NCBI RefSeq assembly: GCF_025370935.1
Contig: NC_133500.1
Location: forward strand, 618,384-682,383
DNA length: 64,000 bases
Source: Choristoneura fumiferana
Taxonomy: Eukaryota > Arthropoda > Insecta > Lepidoptera > Tortricidae
Direction: 5' to 3'
The position numbers and the translations under genes are program-made. Shown in pieces: positions 24,006 to 34,356 of this stretch (position 1 is the stretch's first letter; every line of letters begins with the position of its first letter). The notes under the pieces were generated by a model. The model searched no databases, was not told the DNA's origin, and worked only from the letters and a program-made list of their open reading frames with translations.

Positions 24006-24301
24006 TGCAACACTAGCCTAATCGTGGCCGATGGCCGTTTGACAAGCGGAATGAATGACAGTTGCACAATCACCTTACGAAAGAGATGTTTTGATTGAAC
24101 TTTGAATTTAAAATATGTGCCTATATAACTTGTCCACTACAGTGTTGGTGACAAGTAACTTAGGACCTCTAGTTAGTTAATTTGTTCATGCAAAAAGTGT
24201 GATATCGGGAGTAATACATGACTTAACCTAAAAGGTACAAACTTCCTGCTAGAAAATTTAACTTAATTGTTTTATTTAATTGTTACTGGAAGTAATTGAA
24301 A

Positions 24302-27300
24302 ATGGAAAACGAAGTGAAAACCGTTATCCGTGTGGGTTCTAGGAAGAGCGAAGTAAGTTTATTTTGTGTTATAATGTCGGCTAATTTTTGCATTAAGTTT
24401 TGTACTTCTCATGATGATAAGGGAAATAGAAAAGATAAAGTGCAATTGATTTATTAACAAGCATGACTCTTACCTTTTCCCATTTATTACTTAAGGTAGT
24501 TTTTGTGTGAATTATGTTAAGGTAGTGTGAATTACGTTACTTTAACTAGATTTTTTTCATGATATACAACGAATAATGATTGTTTTTGTTTCAGCTTGCA
24601 CTTATACAAACCAATTTTGTGATAGACAGCTTGAAAAAGGCTAACCCTGAAAAAGAATTTACAATAGGTATGTTTAATTTGTAGTAATACTCGCACAATC
24701 CTCCATTGAGTTTATTTTATATAGTATTAGTTAAACAGAGATATATCTTCATGACTCTCAAACCAAAGAACCTTTTGTAATCCTGTGCAACGGCCCACGC
24801 AAAATTGAAGACAATTATTTCACTAACAAAAACCAGATTTCAAATTAAAAAAAGGCATAAAAATTGGTCCACCCTTTAAAAGCTACGGTGCCACAGACAG
24901 ACACACATTGCCGTCAAACTTATAACACCCCTCTTTTTGCATCAGGGGTTAAAAAGCTAGACCACATTTTTTTTCGGTGCTTAAGTATAAAATTACAACG
25001 TCTCACGAAGGCCCTTTGTACCACTGGGGTACCATAGGACGACAACAAAAACAAGTATAAAATTATGAATTATAAGTCCACTTAAAGTTTGTCAGGACCT
25101 CTATGGTGAAGAAAAGCATAATGAGTAAACCTGCACTCAGCTCCAAAGTTATTTGTCAGTGTGTAAAGTTCTCAAACCACACTGAGCACATGGGAATTAC
25201 AACCTTAGCCCTCTGATTTGAGCAAAGGTATCTGCCCAGCAGTGGGGTATTATAGACTGGAGAGTGAACAAAAAGTTAACAGTATGCAGGAAAAAGGCTT
25301 GCTTAATACTTATTACATTTATTACCACATTTTCTTAAAAACAAACAAGATGTCTAAAATAATACCAATATCGCTAAAATCATTCATTTATTAATTTGAA
25401 AATTTACAATACCAATATTATATATTGGAGTAAAAAGTCAAAACATGCCTTAATGTTACTGTAAAAGACACTTATATTGTAAGCTGTTTTAGATGTTTAT
25501 TGTTTTTCTATTATCTTTTTAGGGTTCCGTACCCAAAGGGTGCCAACGGGACCCTATTACTGAGGCTCCGCTGTCTGTCTGTATGTCTGTCCGTCTGTCT
25601 GTCACAGAGCTCTATGTCCTGAGCCGTAATAGATAGACACTTGAAATTTTCACAGATTATGTAATACCCTGGCCGCTATAACAAATACTAAAAACATAAT
25701 AAAATAGACATTTAAGGGGACTCCCATACAGTAAACATGATTTTTTTGTCGTTTTTTGCTCGACATTATTAATGGCAACAGGTAGACGCATGAAATATTC
25801 ACAGAATATTCAGTAGTATATTCACTTAAAAAATAAATGATTCAATTAAAATAAAATAAATATTTAAGGGGGCTCCCATACACTAATGCTGTATAAATAA
25901 TGTTACAGAACCCTTCATGCGCGAGTCTGACTCGCACTTGGCCAGTTTTTTTTTTTTTCTAGTAAACAACTACTTTGAAGCAGTTAACCAACTTTTAACT
26001 TTGAAACTTTTTATATTATTATTATTAGCATTACACACAATTATAATTATTATGTATATTTGTTATAAAATCGGGATGTTAGTGCACTTAATTGATAACA
26101 TGTGAACTCTGTAATCAATAATGTAACTTATCCAAGTTATTCCAAGGTTAAGATGTTATAGTGGTTCTGCAATGTGTGAAAAACACACAATTATGAAAAG
26201 TGCAGCCTATTCATACTAGAAAGTAGAATGCTCCTTGGCTGTATGGATAATGAAGAAAGACCAAATGCTCTGCTAAAGAACTGTTATATTCATTTGTTAT
26301 GGTTTTATAAGTAATGGTTACCAACTGATTTTGACAAAACAGTTCGCAATTTCAGTATTGTTTCCCCTTTTTTATAACGCTTAAAAAAAGTTTAATTGAC
26401 CTGTGAAAGAAATTAGCTTGTTTACTTCAGTTCAGTCTAAAGTGTGATTGAACTTTACAGTAACCATGACAACACTAGGTGACCGCATCCTAGACGTATC
26501 CCTGCCCAAGATAGGCGAGAAGTCACTTTTTACTAAAGACCTAGAGGATGCTCTGCGGAACAACACTGTGGACTTCGTGGTACACTCACTGAAAGACCTG
26601 CCAACGTCACTGCCTGATGGATTAGCCATTGGAGCCGTCTTTGAAAGGTAAAACTACTGATTATATAAACTAGATCATTTAAATTCTTATTCCTTGTCTA
26701 CATTTTAAAGGCCTGGTTAAAAGCCGCGGGTTCATAGCGGATGCAGGCCGCTTGCAACCATAATAACTAGGGGTCTATGAGAGAGGCCTATGTCCAACAG
26801 TAGACGTCCTAATGATGACATTTTGAAGTATGAGTGAAAGAATGCAAAATGTCAGCTTTCTCGGTCCAGCCAATGCTTGCGGCAACATAATATAAGGTGC
26901 TAGATTTGGTGCAGATATTTTCAGTCTAATATTGATATCTAAAGGACCAACCTGTTTAAGATCGCGGGATCGCGGTGGGTGCAGAAAGCACAAGACCAGC
27001 CTGAGTGAGAGCCTCGGGGGAGGCCTATGTCCAGCAGTGGACGACTTTCGGCTGACATGATGATGATGAAAGGACTAATAAAAAATGCTGGTCAGCTGTG
27101 ATGTTTCCACTAGAGCTGCGCTGACTGAGGATAGGTAAATGAAGCGTTTCTATTGGTTCATGAGAACTAACACATTTCGCGCATGCATCCTCGCACATTA
27201 GAGTAGAACGACTTATGTAAAAGGATTTCAAAACAGATTTTTTTTTCAGGGAAGATCCCAGAGATGCATTAGTCCTGAGGGAAGACTTAAAGGAGCACAC

Positions 27301-30300
27301 ATTAGAATCACTACCTGACGGGTCAGTCATTGGTTAGTATTGTCATTTCCAAATACCCACTTATTTCTATGGCTCAGCGTAACCATTGCCTTGCAAGTGT
27401 AGTAGGCGCACGTCTTTATAGCGTTTTTCGTTGTAGCCGATGCTGCTTAAACGGAAGACAACACAACACATTAACTTTGAGTAGAAATAGACAACAATAT
27501 AGCTAGAAACACGCTGAAGGCGGAGCCGGAGTGGTGCGGCGTGGCGCGGAGGCGGTCATCATCATCATCATCATCATCATGTCAGCCGAAAGACGTCCAC
27601 TGCTGGACATAGGCCTCCCCCAAGGCTCTCCACTCAGACCGGTCTTGTGCTTTCCGCATCCACCGCGATCCCGCGATCTTAACCAGGTCGTCGCTCCATC
27701 TTGTTGGAGGCCTACCGACAGCTCGTCTCCCGGTCCGCGGACGCCATTCGAGAACCTTTTGACCCCATCGGCCATCAGTCCTGCGAGCAATGTGCCCCGC
27801 CCATTGCGACTTCAGTTTCGCAATTCTTCGGGCTATGTCGGTAACCTTAGTTCTACTGCGGATATCATCATTTCTGATTCTATCCCGCAGAGAAACCCCG
27901 AGCATAGCCCTCTCCATCTCCATCGCGGAGGCGGTGCTGGTTGTAATATTCGAGTTAACGTGAAAACCGCGCCACGCTTATTTCCCGCGTGGTATTCTGT
28001 GTGTCCTTTTTCACCTTAGCTCAAATATTACAACCGGTACCGCCTCCGCGTCGCGCTGCATCGCCCCGCCACCGCTCTTAGTGTGTTTCAAGCTTATAGG
28101 TATAAAAAGCAAGTATAAATCTTCTCAAAATGTACTAAAATCTAAACCGGTGGGTGGAGAAGTTTGAAAAAATTCAGGATTGTAGTAAGTATATCAAACT
28201 TACAAGGAAAACTATAACGGTTAAGTTTTCTTGAGAATTATTAGTAGTAGTTTAAAAGTAATTAGCAGCCTAAAGTATAAAATATTTTCTATTTATTTTT
28301 CTTAATGGCCCTACCCTGGGCGTGTCCGACACGCTCTTGGCCGGTTTTTTCTGTATTGTTTATTATATAGTGGTGTAAAATAAAATGTTATTGTATTGTA
28401 TGTTCCCTAAGGCACGTCATCCCTTCGTCGCACGGCGCAGCTCCATATGCGGCACCCGCGGCTGTGTGTCCAAGACGTTCGCGGTAATCTCAACACACGC
28501 CTGCGTAAACTGGACTCCGGCGGCTATGCCGCCTTGCTGCTTGCCGCCGCCGGTCTGCAACGCATGGGCTGGGGGGACCGGGTCTCTAAGGTAACACTGC
28601 ACAAGACATCCCTGTAGTGCACAAGATACATCCCTATGATGAACAAGACACATCCCTGTGGTGCACAAGACAACAAGACATCCCTGTGGTGTTGTTTTTA
28701 TATATGTGGTGTAAATCATGTCATTGTATTGTATTCCTGTACGTCATCCCTTCGTCGCACGGCGCAGCTCCATATGCGGCACCCGCGGCTGTGTGTCCAA
28801 GACGTTCGCGTAATCTCACACGCCGCGCGGACTCCGGACTCGCCGCCTTGGCTGGGTGCCGCCGGTCTGGTGCAAAGGGGGGGGGACCGTGGTCTCTCCT
28901 AATGGTACACACTGCACAAGACATTCCCTTTGGCGCACAAGATACATCTGCAAGACACATGTGGTGCACAAAACAATTCGTGTGAGGTGCACAAGACATC
29001 CCTGTGGTACATTGCTGGAGTTTTTTTTTAAATATGTAGATACCAAATACATGTTTTACCACTGCTGGGCACAGGCCTCCTCTCTGAATGAGAAACGCTT
29101 CATTTATATCATCTTCACTAGCACAGCACATCTGAGTACATGAAACAGCTGAGTGGAGCGAGACAGCCATGGAAACGCTTCATTTACCTATCCTCGCACA
29201 GCACAGCTCTAGTAGAAACAGCTGAGCGGAGCGTATTAGTTCATAAAAAACATTGCTCGCACATCTCTGGTTGAAACTTGAAACACAGCCGAAATCTAAA
29301 AATTTTTACAACAAAAATGATAAATTAAAACATACCAAAATTTTTGATCCCAATTTTTTTGCGCGACTGTCCTGGATAACTGCTTTGCCACTGGACATCA
29401 GACTGTATGTATTTGAATTTCTCACGGGACAAAGCCTCAGACGTAACCTATATTGCTGTAAATGTATTCCTTAAAATAATTGTAATCTGTTTAAAGAGAA
29501 AATTTGTCTCATATAACTATAAGATAATTCTATACTTCGTTTTTTTAGCATTAGAAAAAGGGTAAACAATCTTGACGAGTCTTCTTATTGAATAACTTAA
29601 AAAAAAACTATTACTTATGATACCAAAAGCATGTCATATCATATGTCCTAGCTAATCCATACTAATATATATTAATGCGAAAGTGTGTGTGTTTGTATGT
29701 TTGTCCGTCTTTTACGGCGAAACGGAGCGACGGATCGACATGATTATTGGCATAGAGATAGTTTATGGGCCGGAGAGTGACACAAGCTACTTTTCATCCC
29801 GGAAAAATGCACAGTGCCCGAGGGAACAGCGCGCGATAACCGAATTCCAGCGGGCGAAGCCGCGGGCAAAAGCTAGTTGTTGCATAATATTTGCTGTGAC
29901 TTATTTTCAAAAGTATTTTTCAATAAAAAAGACACGACAACGTCGCTTACCTTCTTTCTAATGCTAAAAAAAACGAAGTATAATTCATTTCAGTTATACA
30001 TTCGTTTCAGATCTTGCCGTGCGCGGAAATGAAATACGCCGTAGGGCAGGGCGCGCTGGCGGTGGAGTGTCGCGCGGACGACCACTCCGTGCTGGCTCTC
30101 TTGGCGCCCTTCAACCACGCGGGGACTTACTGCCGCGTGCTGGCCGAGCGGAGCTTCCTCAAGACGCTGGGTGAGTCAGCCGCCAGCCGCCAGCCGTGCC
30201 ACACCAGCCATCCAGATCTCTTAAACGCGCGCCCGGGCGGGCGAGCGGAAGCGCCGGCTATATTGCCGTTTGTTATAGAATGGGCTTAGAGTGTGTCGTT

Positions 30301-31544
30301 TGAGTGTTCGCGTGTTGTTTTCTGTTTTAATATACAGCTAATAATTGTTTAAAATTATTGTTTTTCTCGTTTATAATCATTAAATTAGATTAATCCGACT
30401 TAAGGCGCGCTAAGTCCTTGCCTATCTTCAAGTCTATGCTTAGGGAGCACTAACTGTCGTTTTGCGTGTGAATGTTATGACTGTTAGTTTATTTATGGGT
30501 ATTTATGGGTACCTTTCTATTTGGATTTGTTGTGTAAGTGTATTGTATAAATGGTTATGTAACTTATGTATTCTTGATATTTCTCTAATGTAATGTAAAT
30601 GCACCACCTACTTAAATTTATTCCTTACTTCTCCCATTGTAAAGGTTGCCTGGAAGAGATCGCTCTGAAGCGATAAGGCCGCCTATTGCTTACCTCAGAA
30701 AATCTGTGTATATATCTGTGTTTTCTATACTGCTTACTATGTGTTGGTGTCCAATAAAGAGTAATTGTATTGTATTGTATTGTATTATCGGTTATTATAG
30801 TATTTGTAACGAATGAATTAAGAACCCCTTGCATATCTGAAATGATGTGGCTGAAAATATCGACTTGTTCTCACATGAGAATGTGAGATCTTGCTCTGTG
30901 TGAATTCACTAAAGTAACTCTTACTCCAAACGCATACATTATACCGTCCTCCATTTCACTGTGGGTAAAAAGATGAGTCAGCAAAAAGCTTATAAAAATG
31001 ATTATTTTTAACAAAAACTTATTTATTAACACCAGGTGGCGGTTGCAGCGCCCCCGTGGGCGTGTCCACAAGACTGAAGCCGTTCGACTCACAGTTTAAA
31101 CTGTCCATCACCGGTGCAGTTTGGAGCATGGACGGCACCACCACCATAGACCACAGCCTCGAACAAACCTTCGCACAGATAAAAAAAACCACCAAACACA
31201 AACTTAGCGCAACGGAAGATTGTGACAGTAAAAAAATAAAAACAGGCCACGCAAACGCCCCGAACCCAATAGAGGAGCTGAACAAAAGAATATCAGAAAA
31301 AGCTGGCAACCTCAATTGTGAAGACACGAGGTCTATAGAAGAGATACAGGCGTTGAAAAAGGCGCCGAAAATTTTTTGCGGTTTAACAGAAAACTTGAAC
31401 ATGCCCGTGGATGTTATTCAGAAGTGTGACGATTTGGGGAGGGATCTAGCTGAATCTCTTATTGCCAAAGGCGCTCTAGAAGTTATGAAGGTCACTCAGG
31501 ATTATATAAGAAGTTCTACTGTCGCTAAAACGGTAGCCTCTTGA
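24302..31544 (+). CDS. Hmbs: Hydroxymethylbilane synthase (porphobilinogen deaminase)
   Basis: Third enzyme of heme synthesis; joins four porphobilinogens into hydroxymethylbilane in the cytosol. Coding exons: 24302-24352, 24595-24667, 26461-26647, 27250-27332, 28412-28590, 30011-30170 and 31036-31544; phases agree, giving 413 residues (human about 361). Seen: N-terminal RVGSRKSELALIQT substrate/cofactor-arginine region, the catalytic-Asp motif VHSLKDLPT, SSLRRTAQL and RGNLNTRLRKLD, then YAVGQGALAVECR and GGGCSAPV, whose Cys (31044-31046) is where the dipyrromethane cofactor attaches. The extra length is mainly a Lys/Ser/Glu-rich linker in the C-terminal domain. All key residues I can name are present, so it should be active. 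Introns are full of transposon fragments, and a broken second copy of exon 5 follows the good one. Confidence 0.95.
25522..25960 (-). repeat. GGGTTCCGTA-type repeat in Hmbs intron 2
   Basis: Begins AGGGTTCCGTACCCAAAGGG, with GTCTGTCTGTATGTCTGTCC and ends CGCGAGTCTGACTCGCAC then GGCCAG and a T-run. The same pieces, in the opposite order, occur at 60108-60676. Confidence 0.6.
26700..26820 (+). mobile_element. RTE-like LINE 3' end fragment
   Basis: Contains AAAGCCGCGGGTTCATAGCG and GGCCTATGTCCAACAGTAGA, matching the end of the LINE at 48885-50835. In Hmbs intron 3. Confidence 0.65.
26955..27068 (+). mobile_element. RTE-like LINE 3' end fragment
   Basis: ATCGCGGGATCGCGGTGGGT then GGCCTATGTCCAGCAGTGGA and an ATGATGATGATG tail. 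Independent of the fragment 150 bp upstream. Confidence 0.7.
27505..28095. mobile_element. Inverted-repeat element interrupted by RTE fragment
   Basis: Left end GAAACACGCTGAAGGCGG and right end ACCGCTCTTAGTGTGTTTC form imperfect inverted repeats. An inner inverted pair, GCGGAGGCGGTGCTGGTTGT and ACAACCGGTACCGCCTCCGC, flanks GTGGTATTCTGTGTGTCC. A LINE fragment at 27560-27925 sits in one arm. In Hmbs intron 4. Confidence 0.6.
27560..27925 (-). mobile_element. RTE-like LINE 3' coding end, inserted in MITE
   Basis: On the minus strand the frame 27923-27582 encodes AMLGVSLRDRIRN, QWAGHIARRTDGRWG and KVLEWRPRTG, the conserved end of lepidopteran RTE-like reverse transcriptase ORFs; close to the LINE at 50480-50700. 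The CAT run at 27558-27581 is its tail. Confidence 0.85.
28140..28345 (-). repeat. GGGTTCCGTA-family repeat, minus copy
   Basis: Contains AGCAGCCTAAAGTATAAAAT and CGTGTCCGACACGCTCTTGG CCGG, the reverse complement of the start of the repeat at 23760 and 48595. In Hmbs intron 4, just upstream of exon 5. Confidence 0.6.
28600..28712. repeat. Minisatellite, GCACAAGACATCCCTGTG units
   Basis: About four irregular units of 20-28 bp, each built on TGCACAAGACATCCCTGTGG, directly after Hmbs exon 5. A related degenerate array follows the second exon copy at 28905-29020. Confidence 0.75.
28722..28903 (+). pseudogene. Decayed tandem copy of Hmbs exon 5
   Basis: Repeats exon 5 (28412-28590) and some flanking intron about 330 bp downstream. 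The first 70 bp are nearly identical (TCATCCCTTCGTCGCACGGC), then many small deletions break the frame and the conserved RGNLNTRLR segment is lost. The AG acceptor of the good copy (CCTAAGGCACG) is replaced by CCTGTACG, so it probably cannot be spliced in. It may be a real duplicate or an uncorrected-read artefact of assembly. Confidence 0.8.
28905..29020. repeat. Degenerate minisatellite after duplicated exon
   Basis: Units such as TGCACAAGACATTCCC, CGCACAAGATACATC and GTGCACAAGACATCCCTG. Part of the same tandem duplication as 28722-28903. Confidence 0.6.
29080..29240. repeat. Two-copy tandem repeat, about 85 bp
   Basis: GAAACGCTTCATTTA...CAGCACA...AAACAGCTGAG(T/C)GGAGCG occurs twice in a row. 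A reverse-oriented relative with AAATGAAGCGTTTC lies near 27138. Confidence 0.55.
29531..29982. mobile_element. Long-TIR MITE, family C, copy 2, with Helitron inside
   Basis: Ends TATACTTCGTTTTTTTAGCA and its complement (GCTAAAAAAAACGAAGTATA), continuing into ATTAGAAAAAGGGTAA. Without the 221-bp Helitron it is about 231 bp. Its right end is 28 bp from Hmbs exon 6. Confidence 0.8.
29656..29876 (+). mobile_element. Non-autonomous Helitron, 221 bp
   Basis: Starts TCCATACTAATATATATTAA and ends GCCGCGGGCAAAAGCTAG, with a GC-rich hairpin just before the CTAG end. It sits between A (29655) and T (29877) with no target duplication, the standard Helitron signature. Comparison with the family C copy at 21592 shows the uninterrupted sequence (GCTAATTGTGACAT), confirming both borders. 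Confidence 0.9.
30590..30785 (+). mobile_element. LINE/SINE 3' end with TGTAT tail
   Basis: GTTGCCTGGAAGAGATCGCT, AAGCGATAAGGCCGCC and GTGTTGGTGTCCAATAAAGA, ending in TTGTA repeats. Same family as 13935-14150; a short piece also occurs at 11680-11735. In Hmbs intron 6. Confidence 0.7.
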
Positions 31545-31654
31545 TTATTAGTCGATTTTTGTATATTTTTATACAAGTGCCTGTTTTGCTATTCATCTTT
31601 TTACACGATGTGTATATTTTAGGGTATTTTAATTTGAAATATGAAGTGCATGAG

Positions 31655-31660
31655 AATAAA
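31655..31660 (+). promoter_or_regulatory. Candidate Hmbs poly(A) signal
   Basis: AATAAA 111 bp after the Hmbs stop codon, a normal distance. Confidence 0.55.
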
Positions 31661-32364
31661 TACTATTACAGTTGAAAATTACGGATAAGCCGTGGTGCCT
31701 CAATACCTAGCATTGCCTCATTACGTGCAAAATTACATTTAAAATTTACTTCTTGTAATTCGTGGTGTTTACTAATACCTTTTAAACGCCAATACCTTTA
31801 ATAAGACAGTTAATTCACTGTATTTGCGAAACGAGTCTAAGCACTCTCATTCTGAGGAGGGCTAATGCCCACCACTGGGCCAGAGATGAATTATTACGAC
31901 TCGCATAAAGTTTAAAATCTGTCCGGTGCTCGTCGATTTTCTTGAAGATTCAAATGAGAAAGAAAAAGAAAACCGATCTTTTGTTTCGAGTTCCGAATGA
32001 CATTAGTAAACTAGTTTGTAAATACTTGTGACAGCTCTGAATATGGTCCGTCTATACGTAAGCATTCACAGAGTTACCACTGTTATAGTATTTTATTCTT
32101 ATCATTTGCGAGGAAAGCGGTAGATGCCCAATTCCGAGTATATTTAAAATTTGAGTGACCACTATCCAAAAAGTAATTTCTAGAGTTAAAATTGTTATTG
32201 ATTATGGTATAGCTAAATGTAAAAAGATATGACGTTAATATATCGGTGCAGTGGTTGTATAGTTTATTAAACAGAATGCTAGGTAATTGAATAAATTGAA
32301 AAAAAAGTGGATTTGTAGTAGGACTAAGAAAGCCAGTTTATTTTAGAAAATGTGTAAAATTATA

Positions 32365-32505
32365 AGATATCGTCACTACTTTGAAAAAATCTCGTATCTG
32401 AAATCAATATGTCAACAAAATTGAACCTTGACGTAATGTTCATAAAGTTCACTCAGAAAATTATTTATTTTGAGGTACGAGTTTTTTTTAAAGTAGTGAC
32501 GATAT
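32365..32505. mobile_element. MITE-like inverted repeat, ~30-bp arms
   Basis: ATATCGTCACTACTTTGAAA to CTCGTA on the left mirrors TACGAG to TTTAAAGTAGTGACGATAT on the right. Confidence 0.65.
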
Positions 32506-32609
32506 GGTTTACAGGTTATGGACAATTGGACACATTTGCTAAAACAAAATAGATAAAGTCAATGACAGATTGTCTTGGATATTTGAGCAGGTGATATTGT
32601 TAGGTTTTT

Positions 32610-32745
32610 TTTTATATAAAAGGGGGCAAACGAGCAGACGGGTCACCTGATGGAGAGCGATCACCGTCGCCCATGGACACCCGCAACACGAGGGGAATCA
32701 CAGGTGCGTTGCCGACCCTTTTAGGTTGCCTGAAAGACGCCTGTA
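32610..32745 (-). repeat. Dispersed repeat end (SINE-like), family S
   Basis: T-run, GGGGGCAAACGAGCAGACGG, GCGATCACCGTCGCCCATGG and GTGCGTTGCCGACC. Same orientation as 13185. Confidence 0.65.
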
Positions 32746-32829
32746 AATATTTATATTTTCTTATTATGGTTGACAAATGTTCAGTCGAGTACATTGTCAG
32801 CAGGATTGTTCAGTCAGACTAACTTAAAC

Positions 32830-32890
32830 TTGTGGGAGGCCTATGTACAACAGTGGACGTCCTATGGTTGATAAATGATAATGATGAACT
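32830..32890 (+). mobile_element. RTE-like LINE tail remnant
   Basis: GTGGGAGGCCTATGTACAAC AGTGGACG followed by an imperfect ATGATAATGATG tail. Confidence 0.55.
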
Positions 32891-33234
32891 TAAACATTTG
32901 CTAAAATATTCCGGGTTAATCTTAAGACCAATTGTATTGTACAGAATTTTGCTTTATATAAAAAAAAGACTGTTAATTATTCAATACCTAGCAGACTGTT
33001 TACTGTTATCATTTTTATGAACAATTAAGTTTAATTTACTGCTTAATTTGTGTACGAACATTGTGTTCGCGAGTACTTATCATGGTGACATATATTTTGT
33101 TAAATTTAAGTTATTATTTGTTGAATATATTGGTGACTGATACGGGGTTCATAGTTTTATTTTAGTAGTAGGTAAATAGTACTAAATTTATTGTTCTCTT
33201 GATTTTGAAGTTCTATTTCATGTCTGTTATCCTA

Positions 33235-33375
33235 GCAGTTGGAATTTTATTCCGATCCCGTGGGAATATCGGGATAAAAAGTAGCCTATGTGTACCAGCT
33301 GTCTACATACCAAATTTAATCCAAATCCGTCCAGCCGTTTTAGCGTAAAGGAGTAACAAAAATACACACATACAA
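33235..33375 (-). repeat. Dispersed repeat, reverse copy of 10268-10520
   Basis: CCCGTGGGAATATCGGG, TACATACCAAATTTAATCC and CCGTTTTAGCGTAAAGGAGT match the repeat next to the GT tract on the other strand. Confidence 0.6.
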
Positions 33376-34185
33376 CAACTGAACACTGCGATAGCTAATG
33401 GCAGCTGCGCTGTATTAGAGATTTCTTGCATAAAAACCTAACCATAAAATTTTCATTTTTAATACAAGATTTTTTGCCGACTGTACTTTTTGTTGACTGT
33501 ACTTGCATTGTCACGCGATTTACATAAGTATTCCAAATTTCAAGTCAATCTGACTACTGGAAGTTGGTCAAATTTAACTTGCAAGATTTGATTACAGACA
33601 GACAGACAACGGGACAGGTGAAACTAAATAAAAGATTGTAAAATGGGAATTATTCACGGTAGTTCCTTTGGCTGTTCCTTCGAAGGAACTATTGCGGCAC
33701 GGCCGCTATCGCTCGGTGATACTGACGCTGCGTTCGAACGTTAGTTCATACGTTTCCGTACTGCATAATACTATCGCTCTATCGCCGCGTTACTGTCGCT
33801 GCGTTAGTGACGCCGGAGCCGCTCTACTCGGAAGTCTACCTTAATACGTGATAGGTTTGATTTTTGTGACAATGTCGCTATGAAATTTCAAAACGTCTAG
33901 CCTCAGAGCCAGCAAAGTAGCGGACGACAGGTGGCGCTGATGTCGTGCACAGAGCCAATAACTACTTTAAAATAAAACAAAAACATTGTACAATACTTTT
34001 ATTTCACAATAAAATCTCAATCAAAACTCACAAGCATCCTTAACCAGTTGTGAACAAAACAAAACCTAAAATAACTAACAAATAGGTAAGTACCCTATGT
34101 ATTACCTGCGCTTCCAAGTTTGCGAGATGGCGGATCTAATATTTGTATTCAAGCTATCACAGTCAATTTCTACTTGAACGATTTG

Positions 34186-34356
34186 AACAGGTTCACAGTC
34201 CTGAAGCAATATGCCGATGCCATAGTAATAATGACATTAAACGCTCATAAAGTTTCGTATTGATACGTCATTGTCATGAGGCACATGTGCCGCATGGACG
34301 TACCAGTGAAATTACATATGAGGCACATATGTGCCTCATCAGACTGTGAACCTGTT
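34186..34356. mobile_element. 171-bp MITE, AACAGGTTCACAGTC ends
   Basis: Perfect 15-bp inverted repeat AACAGGTTCACAGTC at both ends. Outside bases are TTG on the left and AAA on the right, so the ends could have been TTAA with one change. The interior holds the palindrome ATGAGGCACATATGTGCCTC. Confidence 0.75.

Noticed and set aside
27531..28019. 162-codon plus-strand frame
   Set aside because: Antisense to the LINE fragment at 27560-27925 and running into MITE sequence.
28600..29020. CRISPR-like array
   Set aside because: Units are irregular, adjacent without unique spacers, and the genome is eukaryotic; it is a minisatellite.
21587..29995. Segmental duplication from the kinase gene into an Hmbs intron
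   Set aside because: The shared 230 bp has its own inverted-repeat ends, so two MITE insertions explain it better.
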